In this document: positions 27,366 to 36,821 of the stretch, piece after piece
Position numbering within the stretch: the first letter of the stretch is position 1
Layout of the letters: every line of letters begins with the position of its first letter
Assembly (NCBI RefSeq): GCF_027484945.1
Contig: NZ_JAIXRZ010000028.1
Coordinates: 1 to 64,000, forward strand
Direction of reading: 5' to 3'
Length of the DNA: 64,000 bases
Source: Flavobacterium sp.
GTDB taxonomy: Bacteria > Bacteroidota > Bacteroidia > Flavobacteriales > Flavobacteriaceae
Notes under the pieces: model-generated
The model's input: the letters and a program-made list of their open reading frames with translations, nothing else
What the model was told of the DNA's origin: nothing
The model's database searches: none
Translations under genes and position numbers: made by a program

Positions 27366-28706
27366 ATGAATCTAAATCAAATTCATAATGTCTATTTTAT
27401 TGGGATTGGAGGGATTGGAATGAGTGCCTTAGCCCGCTATTTTCAGTACATTGGGAAAAGTGTATCGGGTTATGATAAAACTCCAACAAGGTTGACAGAT
27501 GAATTGATTGCAAGTGGTATGAAAATCCATTTTGAAGATTCCATTGAAGCAATTCCTGCTTCGTATACCCAAGAAAATACGTTAGTTGTAATAACACCGG
27601 CTATTCCTAAAAATCATTCCGAGTGGAAATTTTTGCAAGAAAAAGGGTATACCATTAAAAAACGTGCAGAAGTATTAGGGATGATTACCAAAGATACCTA
27701 TTGTTTTGCTGTTGCGGGTACACATGGAAAAACAACAACGTCCAGTATTTTAGGGCATATCTTGTATGAAAGTGGTGCCGATGTGACGGCTTTTTTGGGA
27801 GGTATTGTCGAAAATTATCATTCGAATTTAATTGGGAAAGGAAAGTCGATTTCGGTAGTTGAAGCGGATGAGTTTGATCGTTCGTTTTTATACTTACATC
27901 CTGATTTGGCATGTGTGACCTCAATGGATGCGGATCATTTGGATATTTATGGAGATGCAACGGCGATTCAAGAATCGTTTTGTGAGTTTGCTTTTAAAGT
28001 AACGGATCCGAAGCATTTATTTATTCCAAAAGGGTTGCCTTTAAAGGGGACTACATTAGCAATAAATGAAGAAGCCGATTTTGTTGTACACAACATTCGC
28101 ATCGAAAATAGCGCTTACCTATTTGATGTAAGAACCCCAACAGAAACGATAAAAGATATTGCCTTTGCTTTGCCAGGGCATCATAATTTAATGAATGCCT
28201 TAACCGCTTTAGCAATGGCCTACACGTTCGGCACCCCAACCGGTTCTATTGCTAAAGCTTTGGCATCTTTTCAAGGGATACAACGTCGCTTTTCGTATCA
28301 AATAAAAACCGAAAAGAGAGTTTATATCGATGATTATGCACATCATCCTACAGAAATTAATGCGGTGCATCAAGCTGTGCGCGAATTGTACCCCGGGGAA
28401 AAAGTAACCGCCGTATTTCAGCCCCATTTATTCAGCCGTACTAAAGACTTTGTTGATGGGTTTGCCGAGAGCTTATCGCAATTTGATGAAGTGGTATTGT
28501 TGGATATCTATCCTGCTCGAGAGCTACCTATGGAAGGAGTAAGTTCAACGTGGTTGATGGGTAAAATGACCAATCCAAATGTGCGGCTCGTAACGAAGCA
28601 ACAACTCATTCCTTTTTTAAGGGATAATGATGCATTTGTATTTGTAACTATTGGGGCAGGTGATCTAGGAGAAATGGTTCCCGAAATTAAAAAAGCATTG
28701 CTATGA
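27366..28706 (+). CDS. murC: UDP-MurNAc:L-alanine ligase
   Basis: Adds the first amino acid of the stem peptide. The N-terminal UDP-binding motif is FIGIGGIGMSALA, the ATP loop is GTHGKTT at 118-124 (Lys122), the metal-binding region is EADEFDRSFL, and DDYAHHPTEI is the family signature. The length of 446 residues is usual. The stop overlaps the ftsQ start by four bases. murB and ddl, which often follow murC elsewhere, are not here. Confidence 0.96.
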   Translation: MNLNQIHNVYFIGIGGIGMSALARYFQYIGKSVSGYDKTPTRLTDELIASGMKIHFEDSIEAIPASYTQENTLVVITPAIPKNHSEWKFLQEKGYTIKKRAEVLGMITKDTYCFAVAGTHGKTTTSSILGHILYESGADVTAFLGGIVENYHSNLIGKGKSISVVEADEFDRSFLYLHPDLACVTSMDADHLDIYGDATAIQESFCEFAFKVTDPKHLFIPKGLPLKGTTLAINEEADFVVHNIRIENSAYLFDVRTPTETIKDIAFALPGHHNLMNALTALAMAYTFGTPTGSIAKALASFQGIQRRFSYQIKTEKRVYIDDYAHHPTEINAVHQAVRELYPGEKVTAVFQPHLFSRTKDFVDGFAESLSQFDEVVLLDIYPARELPMEGVSSTWLMGKMTNPNVRLVTKQQLIPFLRDNDAFVFVTIGAGDLGEMVPEIKKALL

Positions 28707-29425
28707 AAATGATCAAATGGTCTACAGTTCGATTGATGCTAATCCTAGTGATGGTGGGGTTTTTGTATGCTTTTGCACAAATTAGAAATGGACAGCGAAC
28801 CCTTAAAAAAACCGAAGTGGTTTTTATTGGATCGAACACCAATTTTGTGCGGCAGGAAACGGTTAATAAATTGTTAATAGAAAATAAAACTGACCTGCGA
28901 AGCATTCGTTTAGAGCAGTTAAATTTGAATAAATTGGAGTTTTCTATCAACCAAAATCCAATGATTGAGAAATCAGAGGTTTACAGTAGTGTTGATGGTG
29001 TTTTACGAGCAGAAGTAGTTACGCGTACGCCCGTGGGGCGCTATTATGGAAAAAGTCGTTCTTATTACATTGATCAAAAGGGAAAAGAAATGCCGCTTTC
29101 GCCAAATCACACGGCACGTGTACCATTGGTTTTTGGAAATGTAAAGCCACAAATTCTCCCGAAGTTGACCCAAGTTTTAAAACAGATCCATGCCGATATG
29201 TTTTTGAAAAAAAATATTGTGGGAGTTACGGTGTTGGATGACGAAAATTTGGAGCTTACGAGTCGTAATTATGATTACATAATCGAATTCGGTAAAATGA
29301 TTCGAATTGAACGTAAGTTAATGAATTACAAGGCTTTTTTTCAAAAAGCAGTAAACGACAGAACAATTGAAAAATACAAACGCATCAACTTACGTTTTAC
29401 CAAACAAGTGGTGTGCACCCGATAA
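28703..29425 (+). CDS. ftsQ: cell division protein FtsQ-like
   Basis: A 240-residue bitopic protein with one membrane helix near the N terminus (about 9-26, VRLMLILVMVGFLYAFA) and a periplasmic part. A POTRA-like region comes first (KTEVVFIGSNTNFVRQETVNKLL) and a beta domain follows (VVTRTPVGRYYGKSRSYYIDQKGKEMPL), the usual FtsQ layout. The position between murC and ftsA supports the call, since sequence conservation in FtsQ is low. Confidence 0.9.
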   Translation: MKMIKWSTVRLMLILVMVGFLYAFAQIRNGQRTLKKTEVVFIGSNTNFVRQETVNKLLIENKTDLRSIRLEQLNLNKLEFSINQNPMIEKSEVYSSVDGVLRAEVVTRTPVGRYYGKSRSYYIDQKGKEMPLSPNHTARVPLVFGNVKPQILPKLTQVLKQIHADMFLKKNIVGVTVLDDENLELTSRNYDYIIEFGKMIRIERKLMNYKAFFQKAVNDRTIEKYKRINLRFTKQVVCTR

Positions 29426-29454
29426 ATAAACAGAAAGTGTCAATTTTTGAAACT

Positions 29455-30852
29455 ATGAACCAGAAAGAAAACATTGCCGTTGGATTAGACATTGGAACAA
29501 CTAAGATTGTTGCCATGATCGGAAAGAAAAACGAATATGGCAAACTCGAAATCTTAGGTGTTGGAAAAGCCAAGAGTCTAGGAGTGGCGCGTGGCGTGGT
29601 CAACAATATCACCCAAACCATCCAGTCTATTCAACAAGCAGTAAATGAGGCTAAGGAAAATTCGGGTTACAAAATCAATGATGTTGTTGTTGGAATTGCC
29701 GGGCAACACATTCGTAGTATTCAGCATACAGACTACTTAATTCGCACTAATCCAGATGAAGTTATAAGCGAAAAAGATATTCATTTGTTGATTGATCAAG
29801 TGAGTAAATTAGCCATGTTGCCTGGGGAAGAAATTATTCATGTTTTACCCCAAGAGTATAAAATTGATGGCCAGTCCGATATTAAAGAACCCATAGGGAT
29901 GTATGGTGGACGATTGGAGGCTAGTTTTCACGTTGTGGTAGGGCAAGCGACTTCAATTCGTAACATCGGACGTTGTGTACAGAGTGCAGAAATAGAGTTG
30001 GCAGGTTTAACACTAGAACCGTTAGCTTCAGCCGATGCCGTTTTGAGTCAAGAAGAGAAAGAAGCCGGAGTGGCATTGATCGACATAGGTGGGGGAACTA
30101 CCGATTTGGCTATTTTTAAAGATGGAATCATCCGTCATACCGCAGTAGTACCTTTTGGTGGAAATGTAATTACCGAAGATATAAAAGAAGGATGTTCGAT
30201 TATCGAAAAACAAGCGGAGTTGTTAAAGGTCAAATTTGGATCGGCTTGGCCTGGAGAAAATAAAGAAAACGAAATTGTATCCATTCCAGGAGTACGTGGT
30301 CGTGATCCAAAAGAAATTTCGTTAAAAAATCTTTCGTTGATAATTCATGCCCGTGTTGTTGAAATTATTGAGCAAGTATTTGCTGAAATCAAAGCGTATG
30401 GTCATGAAACGCCAAGAAAAAAACTAATTGCAGGTATTGTACTAACCGGTGGTGGTTCGCAATTGAAACATATCAAGCAATTGGTAGAATACATTACGGG
30501 AATCGATACGCGTTTGGGGTATCCTAATGAACATTTGGCAGGAAATTCAAGTGAAGAGATATCAAGCCCGATGTATGCTACAGCAGTTGGATTAGTAATG
30601 AACAGTATTGCTAAAAATACGCAAAGTGCGTATAAAATTGAAACGCAAGAAGCTTCTGAACCGGTTGTTATAGCCGATTATAAGCAGCCCGAGGTGCAAG
30701 AACCTACGCTTACTGTTGAAGATACAGATCTTCCTAAACCAGAAGTGCCAGAAGAGAAAGAAAAAGGTGGCCATGAAAAGCCCCCGATTAGCGTATCATT
30801 TTTTGATCGTTATGTAGAAAAAATTAAAGATTTTTTAGACAAAGCAGAATAA
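29455..30852 (+). CDS. ftsA: cell division protein FtsA
   Basis: Actin-like ATPase that tethers FtsZ filaments to the membrane. The phosphate-1 loop is VGLDIGTTK, the phosphate-2 loop is LIDIGGGTTDLA, and the adenosine motif is VLTGGGSQL. The 1C domain specific to FtsA lies between them. The frame is open from a GTG at 29413 within ftsQ, but the ATG at 29455 (starts MNQKENIAVG) gives the family start and 465 residues. A long hydrophilic segment (about 385-445, rich in Glu and Pro) separates the ATPase core from the C-terminal helix VSFFDRYVEKIKDFLD, the likely membrane-targeting sequence. Confidence 0.94.
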   Translation: MNQKENIAVGLDIGTTKIVAMIGKKNEYGKLEILGVGKAKSLGVARGVVNNITQTIQSIQQAVNEAKENSGYKINDVVVGIAGQHIRSIQHTDYLIRTNPDEVISEKDIHLLIDQVSKLAMLPGEEIIHVLPQEYKIDGQSDIKEPIGMYGGRLEASFHVVVGQATSIRNIGRCVQSAEIELAGLTLEPLASADAVLSQEEKEAGVALIDIGGGTTDLAIFKDGIIRHTAVVPFGGNVITEDIKEGCSIIEKQAELLKVKFGSAWPGENKENEIVSIPGVRGRDPKEISLKNLSLIIHARVVEIIEQVFAEIKAYGHETPRKKLIAGIVLTGGGSQLKHIKQLVEYITGIDTRLGYPNEHLAGNSSEEISSPMYATAVGLVMNSIAKNTQSAYKIETQEASEPVVIADYKQPEVQEPTLTVEDTDLPKPEVPEEKEKGGHEKPPISVSFFDRYVEKIKDFLDKAE

Positions 30853-30889
30853 GTAGACAAAATATAAAATCAAACAAAACCAAAATCGT

Positions 30890-32914
30890 ATGATGAGCAA
30901 CTCAGAATTTGGAAGCATCTCATTTGATTTGCCTAAAAACCAATCAAATGTTATAAAAGTTATCGGTGTTGGTGGCGGTGGAAGCAACGCTATCAATCAC
31001 ATGTTCAAACAAGGAATTAAAGGTGTAGACTTTGTTATTTGTAATACGGATGCACAGGCATTACAAAATAGCGCTGTACCCAATAAAATTCAGTTAGGTG
31101 TAGGTCTAACCGAAGGTTTAGGAGCAGGTGCAAATCCAGAAGTGGGACAACAGTCTGCAATTGAAAGCATTGAGGAGATTGAAAAAATGTTGGATAACAA
31201 CACCAAAATGGTCTTTATCACTGCCGGTATGGGTGGCGGAACAGGAACAGGTGCAGCACCGGTAATTGCTCAATTAGCAAAAGAACGCGATATTCTTACG
31301 GTAGGAATTGTTACTATTCCATTTCAGTTTGAAGGAAAAGTTCGCTCAGAACAAGCGATGGCTGGTGTTGAGCGTTTGCGCAAACAAGTGGATTCGTTGA
31401 TTGTAATTAATAATAATAAGTTGCGTGAAGTGTATGGGAATTTAGGTTTTAAGGCCGGATTCTCTAAAGCAGATGAGGTTTTGTCTACAGCCTCTCGTGG
31501 TATTGCTGAAGTAATTACACATCATTACACGCAAAATATCGACTTGAAAGATGCTAAGACGGTATTGTCTAATAGTGGAACAGCTATCATGGGGTCTGCA
31601 ACTGCTGCAGGGGATAACCGTGCTAAAGATGCAATTATAGCAGCTTTGGATTCTCCACTATTAAACGATAATAAAATTAATGGTGCTAAAAACGTATTGT
31701 TGCTTATCGTTTCTGGTACTAGTGAAATTACAATTGATGAAATTGGAGAAATCAACGATCATATCCAAACGGAAGCGGGTAATAATGCAAATATTATCAT
31801 GGGTGTTGGTGAAGATGAATCATTAGGTGATGCAATTGCTGTAACAATTATTGCTACGGGTTTTACTTCTGATCAACAAGCAGAGATTGTAAATACCGAA
31901 CCGCGTAAAATTATTCACTCTTTAGAAGATGAACAGCGATTAGTTCGTGATTTAAGTCAGAAAACAGTAGCGGTTTTTGAGCGTAGTATTGAAGATCAAA
32001 TTGAGGAAACTATTGTTGCTCCTGTGACCGATGTAGTTGCAGTTGCTGAAAAAATCGTTTTCGAATTGTTGGATGAAGAAGTCCCAATGGCTCAAACTAC
32101 TCCAATAATCAATGAAAATGAGTTGATTCCAATGAATGAGTTTATTCGTAATTTGGATGTGACTTTTGAAATCGTTTCGCCAATAAAAGACTTAGATTTT
32201 TCATTCGTTTCACCTGTTGCTGAATCGGTAACGCCAGTTGCAACTTCATCAGTAGATGTGAATACTATTGTTGTCAATGAAGCACAGCAACTAACATTCC
32301 ACGAGGAGATACAGCCAACATTTACGTTTGATTTGCCAATTAACGAACCTGCTGCTTCAGTTACTCCGGAAGAAAATAAAATTATTTTTGACTTAACAGA
32401 GGATACAAAAAATATTAAAGTGAATGCTCATGTTGAGTTTGTACCGATGACGGAAGTAGATAATGGTGTGATTCGCTATTCATTGGAAGAGTATATGGAA
32501 ATTGAAAATGAATTGTTGGGATCATCAAAACCAGAAATTATTGAAAATAAGGAGGTAGAGGCCATCGACGAAGAATTGAATTTCGCTACTAAACTAGCAG
32601 CTGAACCTGCACAACCCAAGTATTCTACCTTCGCTTCAGATGATATTTCTCCATTAGAGATGAGTATCGAGGATACATTGAAAATGCGTGCAGATGAGCG
32701 TCGAAGAAAGTTAAAAGATTTTAATTATAAATTTCATAACAATCCCTCTCGAGTAGACGAGTTAGAAAAAGAACCTGCTTATAAGCGTATGGGAGTGGAT
32801 TTAGATTCAACAACTAATGCAAATAACCAATCCAGAATGTCTTTAGGAACAGATAGCAATGATGATATACAATTGCGTTCCAACAATTCATTCTTACACG
32901 ATAATGTAGATTAA
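30890..32914 (+). CDS. ftsZ: cell division protein FtsZ, long C-terminal form
   Basis: Tubulin-like GTPase that forms the division ring. The signature GGGTGTG is at 115-121. The T7 and C-terminal tubulin-fold segments follow to about residue 325. At 674 residues it is far longer than E. coli FtsZ (383). Residues from about 330 are acidic, rich in Val, Pro and Glu, and probably disordered. A basic patch near 605 ([13 protein letters not shown]) and a Ser/Asn-rich end close the protein. Long FtsZ tails are common in Bacteroidota. A doubled ATG opens the frame; either could serve. A strong terminator ends the dcw operon behind it. Confidence 0.96.
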   Translation: MMSNSEFGSISFDLPKNQSNVIKVIGVGGGGSNAINHMFKQGIKGVDFVICNTDAQALQNSAVPNKIQLGVGLTEGLGAGANPEVGQQSAIESIEEIEKMLDNNTKMVFITAGMGGGTGTGAAPVIAQLAKERDILTVGIVTIPFQFEGKVRSEQAMAGVERLRKQVDSLIVINNNKLREVYGNLGFKAGFSKADEVLSTASRGIAEVITHHYTQNIDLKDAKTVLSNSGTAIMGSATAAGDNRAKDAIIAALDSPLLNDNKINGAKNVLLLIVSGTSEITIDEIGEINDHIQTEAGNNANIIMGVGEDESLGDAIAVTIIATGFTSDQQAEIVNTEPRKIIHSLEDEQRLVRDLSQKTVAVFERSIEDQIEETIVAPVTDVVAVAEKIVFELLDEEVPMAQTTPIINENELIPMNEFIRNLDVTFEIVSPIKDLDFSFVSPVAESVTPVATSSVDVNTIVVNEAQQLTFHEEIQPTFTFDLPINEPAASVTPEENKIIFDLTEDTKNIKVNAHVEFVPMTEVDNGVIRYSLEEYMEIENELLGSSKPEIIENKEVEAIDEELNFATKLAAEPAQPKYSTFASDDISPLEMSIEDTLKMRADERRRKLKDFNYKFHNNPSRVDELEKEPAYKRMGVDLDSTTNANNQSRMSLGTDSNDDIQLRSNNSFLHDNVD

Positions 32915-32941
32915 TCATAAGTTAATTAAAGATGGGGGTAG

Positions 32942-32977
32942 CCCGGAAGAAATTGTTTCTTTCGGGTTATTTTTTTA
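32942..32977 (+). terminator. terminator of the dcw operon
   Basis: CCCGGAAGAAA pairs with TTTCTTTCGGG along 11 positions (one G-T) with loop TTG, then TTATTTTTTT. It is a strong intrinsic terminator behind ftsZ. Confidence 0.9.
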
Positions 32978-32983
32978 CCTTTG
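32976..32983 (+). promoter_or_regulatory. -7 box TACCTTTG of yqeY
   Basis: An exact TAnnTTTG match that begins on the last T of the ftsZ terminator's T run, 58 bases before the yqeY ATG. Confidence 0.68.
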
Positions 32984-33041
32984 CCTAAGTAAAATTTCAG
33001 TTACGTTAAAATATAGTAATAACCCACTTATTCTCAAGACT

Positions 33042-33494
33042 ATGAGTTTGGAATCCCAAATTATGGACGAAATGAAAAATGCCATGCGTGCTAAAGACAC
33101 TGTTGCTTTAGAGGCATTGCGTGCAATTAAATCGGGAATTATTTTAGCTAAAACCGAGGCAGGAGCATCTGATACTTTGTCGACAGAGGATGAGATTAAG
33201 TTGTTGCAAAAGTTAGTTAAGCAACGAAAAGACAGTGCTTCAATTTATACGGATCAAGGTCGCGCTGATTTGGCTGAGCCAGAATTGGCCCAAGTTGCTG
33301 TAATTGAAAAGTTTTTGCCTGCACAATTGAGCGAAGCCGAAGTTGAGGCAGTGGTAGTAAAAATTATCGCTGAAAATGGTTTTACGGGCATGGCTTCCAT
33401 GGGACAATTGATGGGATTAGCAACAAAAGCTTTAGCAGGTAAAACCGATGGCAAAACAATCTCAACCCTTGTAAAAAAACTTTTAAATTCATAA
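33042..33494 (+). CDS. yqeY: GatB/YqeY domain protein
   Basis: A 150-residue cytoplasmic protein made only of the YqeY fold, an N-terminal helical bundle followed by a three-helix part like the tail of GatB. The family pattern is clear: MKNAMRAKDTVALEALRAIKSGI, then LVKQRKDSASIY, then EKFLPAQLSE and GQLMGLATKAL. GatB tails bind tRNA; the role of the stand-alone protein is unsettled. It follows ftsZ in many flavobacteria and lies 32 bases before a tRNA-Arg gene. Confidence 0.93.
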   Translation: MSLESQIMDEMKNAMRAKDTVALEALRAIKSGIILAKTEAGASDTLSTEDEIKLLQKLVKQRKDSASIYTDQGRADLAEPELAQVAVIEKFLPAQLSEAEVEAVVVKIIAENGFTGMASMGQLMGLATKALAGKTDGKTISTLVKKLLNS

Positions 33495-33526
33495 TTCATA
33501 ATTTAAAATTTAGAATAGTAAATAAT

Positions 33527-33600
33527 GGCTGCGTAGTTCAACTGGATAGAATATCAGATTTCGGCTCTGAGGGTTGGGGGTTCGAATCCCTCCGCGGTCA
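33527..33600 (+). tRNA. tRNA-Arg (anticodon TCG)
   Basis: The acceptor strands GGCTGCG/CGCGGTC pair with two G-T type pairs and are followed by discriminator A. The D arm is AGTTCAACTGGATAGAAT. The anticodon stem TCAGA/TCTGA encloses TTTCGGC with anticodon TCG, and the T loop is TTCGAAT. CCA is not encoded. With yqeY only 32 bases upstream it may share its transcript. Confidence 0.95.
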
Positions 33601-33617
33601 CGAATAAATAAAAAAAT

Positions 33618-33662
33618 CCAAAAGAAATAAAATTCATTTTAAAATTTCTTTTGGGTTTTTTT
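33618..33662 (+). terminator. terminator of tRNA-Arg
   Basis: CCAAAAGAAAT pairs with ATTTCTTTTGG around an AT-rich loop and is followed by GTTTTTTTA. Confidence 0.82.
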
Positions 33663-33683
33663 ATTTTCAAAGCGGAGCTTTGA

Positions 33684-33705
33684 GGGATCAATGGAGTTGA
33701 ATCCC
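33684..33705 (+). repeat. tRNA-tail hairpin element
   Basis: GGGAT and ATCCC enclose CAATGGAGTTGA. The loop and flank resemble the element in the tRNA-Gly tail (CCCGA...GTAACGAAGTGAAA...TCGGG). It may be a single diverged relative of that element behind a second tRNA. It fills the gap before the convergent GH53 gene. Confidence 0.35.
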
Positions 33706-33747
33706 GTTCGTGAATATTTACTTTATTTTAAATTTTTTTGGATCTTT

Positions 33748-34812
33748 TTAATTATTACCAAATGCATCTAAAACGGGTAAGGCATTGTTATTAAAATCCC
33801 ATAAGGCTTGGTTTTCCCATGAGGAGCCATTGGTTGCATTTGGTCCACGGAAAGCCACCCATTCGGCTCCCCAATAACAAAATCCAATCCCGTGAGCAGA
33901 TTGTTTAACACTGTTTTTTATTGCTGATAGGAAGCTAAGTTGCCCGCTTGTTGTTGCTGAATATCCGGGAGCTAATTGGTTGCTCAATCCCACAACATTA
34001 TTGGTATAATCATTGTAGCCCAAGGTAAAGGGATAGGAAGTTTCTGCAAGTAATACTTTCTTGTTATACATTTGGCCCAAAGAGTTGATGGTGTTTTGCA
34101 CATTCGTCAAACTGGTTCCGTGCCAAATAGGGTAGTAGGAAAGACCGATATAATCATAGTCTACCATAGCCACTTTATTAAAAAACCAATCCGATCCCGA
34201 AATACCGCCATAATGCAACATAATTTTTGCGGTATTGGATTTGGCTCTAACAGCTGCGCAAGCGGTATTGACCAACTGCAAGTATTGGGATTCGTTTATA
34301 GATAGTTTTCCATCGGGCCAGAGAAACCCGTCATTCGTTTCATTTCCAATTTGGATGATGTCGGGTTGAATTTCGGTCATTATCTGACTCGTATAGGTGT
34401 TTACAGTATTCTTTAGCGTAGTAAAGTTTAAAGATTGCCAGTTAACAGGTTTGGTCTGATGGCCTGGATCAGCCCAAGTATCCGAATAGTGTACGGTAAG
34501 CCAAACTTTTAAACCAGCCTGTTTAATGCGTTGTGCAAAGGATTTAACTTCTGTAAATCCACTATGACCGTCGGAAGGGTTTTGCCATAATCGAATACGT
34601 ATTGTATTGCATCCTGCATTTTTTAAGGTAATAATTGGGTCTTCGGCAATATTATTATTTTTATAAATAACCCCTTCGCTTTCAATTAATGGTAGAAAGG
34701 ACATATCGGCAGCACGATAAAAGAGGAGTTCGGGAGCAGGTGTTGTAGTATCCTCTTTTTTCGAACATGAAATGAAGGAAAAGATTAAGTACGATAAAAG
34801 TATATATTTCAC
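33748..34812 (-). CDS. GH53 endo-beta-1,4-galactanase (lipoprotein)
   Basis: Glycoside hydrolase of family 53, which cleaves beta-1,4-galactan side chains of pectin (arabinogalactan type I). A lipoprotein signal ends at Cys16 (FSFISC), so it should be anchored in the outer or inner membrane. The TIM-barrel landmarks are NTIRIRLWQNPS, WLTVHYSDTWADPG, the acid/base Glu158 in QIGNETN and the nucleophile Glu257 in LLAETSYP. Length fits a single catalytic domain (354 residues). No SusC/SusD pair or second glycosidase lies nearby, so it is not part of a visible polysaccharide utilisation locus. This is the only obvious polysaccharide-degrading gene in the window. Confidence 0.93.
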   Translation of the reverse strand: MKYILLSYLIFSFISCSKKEDTTTPAPELLFYRAADMSFLPLIESEGVIYKNNNIAEDPIITLKNAGCNTIRIRLWQNPSDGHSGFTEVKSFAQRIKQAGLKVWLTVHYSDTWADPGHQTKPVNWQSLNFTTLKNTVNTYTSQIMTEIQPDIIQIGNETNDGFLWPDGKLSINESQYLQLVNTACAAVRAKSNTAKIMLHYGGISGSDWFFNKVAMVDYDYIGLSYYPIWHGTSLTNVQNTINSLGQMYNKKVLLAETSYPFTLGYNDYTNNVVGLSNQLAPGYSATTSGQLSFLSAIKNSVKQSAHGIGFCYWGAEWVAFRGPNATNGSSWENQALWDFNNNALPVLDAFGNN

Positions 34813-34834
34813 TTTAATTTACTTGGCATTAGGT

Positions 34835-35494
34835 TTATTGGGTAATAACTTTTAAATGTTGTATGGTCTCAAGGGGGTCTTGTGCTCGAAAAACAAAACT
34901 TCCAGCTACCAATACATCGGCTCCGGATTGTACCAATTGTTTGGCATTTTTATCGGTTACGCCACCGTCGATTTCGATTAGGGTTGAAGCGCCTTTGCGA
35001 ATGATTAATTCTTTGAGTTTTTCCACTTTGGAGTACGTGTTTTCAATAAACGACTGTCCACCAAACCCAGGATTTACACTCATCAAGCACACCAAATCAA
35101 TGTCTTGGATAACATCTTCCAGTAAATTAACGTTGGTATGTGGATTTAAAGCTACGCCCGCTTGCATACCGGCAGCTTTAATTGCTTGAAGTGTTCGGTG
35201 TAGATGGGTGCAAGCCTCGTAATGAACAGTAAGTATGTTGGCTCCTAATTGTGCAAAAGTGCTAATGTATCGGTCGGGATCGACTATCATTAAATGTACG
35301 TCGATAGTTTTTTTTGCATGTTTTTGAATCGCTTCTAAAACGGGCATCCCAAACGAAATATTGGGCACAAAAACGCCGTCCATAATGTCAATATGAAACC
35401 AATCCGCTTGGGATTGATTGATCATTTCGATATCACGTTGTAAATAAGCAAAGTCAGCAGCCAATACTGAAGGCGCAATTAGGGTATTTTTCAT
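34835..35494 (-). CDS. rpe: ribulose-phosphate 3-epimerase
   Basis: Interconverts ribulose 5-phosphate and xylulose 5-phosphate in the pentose phosphate pathway. TIM barrel of 219 residues. Visible family blocks are APSVLAADF, DWFHIDIMDGVFVPNISFG with the metal-binding His and Asp, IDVHLMI, VNPGFGGQ, and IEIDGGVT. The GH53 gene starts 22 bases downstream on the same strand and may be co-transcribed, though the functional link is not obvious. Confidence 0.95.
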   Translation of the reverse strand: MKNTLIAPSVLAADFAYLQRDIEMINQSQADWFHIDIMDGVFVPNISFGMPVLEAIQKHAKKTIDVHLMIVDPDRYISTFAQLGANILTVHYEACTHLHRTLQAIKAAGMQAGVALNPHTNVNLLEDVIQDIDLVCLMSVNPGFGGQSFIENTYSKVEKLKELIIRKGASTLIEIDGGVTDKNAKQLVQSGADVLVAGSFVFRAQDPLETIQHLKVITQ

Positions 35495-35523
35495 ACGATT
35501 AGGTGATTTGTTGTGTTGTTGTA

Positions 35524-35531
35524 CAAAAGTA
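35524..35531 (-). promoter_or_regulatory. -7 box TACTTTTG of rpe
   Basis: A TAnnTTTG match on the minus strand, 29 bases before the rpe ATG. No good -33 TTG stands at the expected spacing. Confidence 0.6.
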
Positions 35532-35566
35532 GTTAATTTGAATTATATGTTATGAATTATACATGG

Positions 35567-35583
35567 TAGGTGTTTCAAAACAA
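35567..35583 (-). repeat. 17-base motif, copy 2
   Basis: TTGTTTTGAAACACCTA on the minus strand, identical to 16754-16770, begins about 52 bases before the rpe -7 box. Its function is unknown. Confidence 0.35.
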
Positions 35584-35655
35584 GCCGGCATGAGTATCAA
35601 TATAAAATACTAAAGATTGTAAGTTTTAGTGTACGAATTGAGTTTTGATTCCCCT

Positions 35656-35688
35656 AAAAAAAAAACTCCGGATTTATCCAGAGTTTTT
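35656..35688 (-). terminator. terminator of rpoD
   Basis: On the minus strand AAAACTCTGGA pairs with TCCGGAGTTTT (one mismatch) around ATAAA, followed by a long T run. Confidence 0.78.
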
Positions 35689-35763
35689 ATTGGGTTTTAT
35701 CTTTATAATAAGTAAAAATTATTCATATAATCCAATGTGTTAGGAGCAAAAAAGCGACATGAT

Positions 35764-36627
35764 TTAACCTAAATAGGTTTTTAATATCTTACTTCGGGAA
35801 GTATGTTTTAAACGTCGGATAGCTTTTTCTTTGATTTGGCGAACACGTTCACGTGTTAAATCAAAAGTTTCGCCAATTTCTTCTAAAGTCATAGGGTGTT
35901 GGTCGCCCAAGCCAAAATACAATCGTACAACGTCTGCTTCTCGTGGGGTTAAGGTTTCTAACGAACGCTCAATCTCAATACGTAATGATTCGTGAATTAA
36001 TTCACGGTCTGGATTTGGTGATTCTCCTGAACGCAATACATCATAAAGATTAGAATCTTCGCCTTCAACTAATGGAGCATCCATGGATAAGTGGCGTCCA
36101 GAATTTTTCATGGACTCTTTCACATCATTAACCGTCATATCCAATTCCTTTGCAATTTCTTCTGCTGATGGCGGACGCTCATTCGATTGCTCTAATAACG
36201 CGTACATTTTATTGATTTTATTGATCGATCCGATTTTGTTCAACGGCAAACGAACAATACGCGATTGTTCCGCCAATGCTTGCAAAATGGATTGACGAAT
36301 CCACCAAACCGCATAAGAAATAAATTTAAATCCACGGGTTTCATCAAATCGTTGTGCCGCTTTAATCAAACCTAGATTTCCTTCATTGATTAAATCGGGC
36401 AAGGTAAGACCTTGATTTTGGTATTGTTTAGCTACAGATACTACGAAACGTAGATTCGCTTTGGTTAACTTTTCAAGTGCGCGTTGGTCGCCTGCTTTAA
36501 TACGTTGTGCCAATTCTACTTCTTCGTCGGCGGTAATCAAATCTACCTTTCCGATTTCTTGAAGGTATTTGTCTAAGGAAGCAGTTTCACGATTGGTAAC
36601 CTGCTTGGTAATTTTGAGTTGTCTCAT
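35764..36627 (-). CDS. rpoD: primary RNA polymerase sigma factor (sigma-70/RpoD type)
   Basis: The housekeeping sigma factor. Region 1.2 is [15 protein letters not shown] and region 2 is [37 protein letters not shown], with the DNA-melting segment [13 protein letters not shown]. Region 3 follows, then region 4.2 with the -33-recognising helix [17 protein letters not shown]. At 287 residues it lacks region 1.1, as does the sigma-A of other Bacteroidota, and this group recognises TTTG and TAnnTTTG elements. That agrees with the boxes found throughout the window. It has its own terminator and lies downstream of pnp on the same strand. Confidence 0.95.
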   Translation of the reverse strand: MRQLKITKQVTNRETASLDKYLQEIGKVDLITADEEVELAQRIKAGDQRALEKLTKANLRFVVSVAKQYQNQGLTLPDLINEGNLGLIKAAQRFDETRGFKFISYAVWWIRQSILQALAEQSRIVRLPLNKIGSINKINKMYALLEQSNERPPSAEEIAKELDMTVNDVKESMKNSGRHLSMDAPLVEGEDSNLYDVLRSGESPNPDRELIHESLRIEIERSLETLTPREADVVRLYFGLGDQHPMTLEEIGETFDLTRERVRQIKEKAIRRLKHTSRSKILKTYLG

Positions 36628-36765
36628 TATGTTCTTTCCTTATTAAATTAAAGTGTTCAGTTACTTTTACGTTAGTACCTTCAAAAAAGTTACACAAAAA
36701 GTAAAATTTGTTTTGTAAATAGTTATATAATGGGAATAAATCGACCTTTTCTTCAAAAGAAGTTA

Positions 36766-36801
36766 ATAAAAAATCCCCGATTCAAGAAAGAATCGGGGAT
36801 T
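36766..36801 (-). terminator. terminator of pnp
   Basis: AATCCCCGATTC pairs perfectly with GAATCGGGGATT, loop of six. On the minus strand it is followed by T-rich sequence. It lies within the 194-base gap between pnp and rpoD. Confidence 0.9.
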
Positions 36802-36821
36802 GTATAAAGAATTAATTAATA

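Noticed and set aside
33748-34812. GH53 gene as part of a polysaccharide utilisation locus
   Set aside because: No SusC/SusD pair, sensor or other glycosidase is next to it; its neighbours are rpe and a tRNA.
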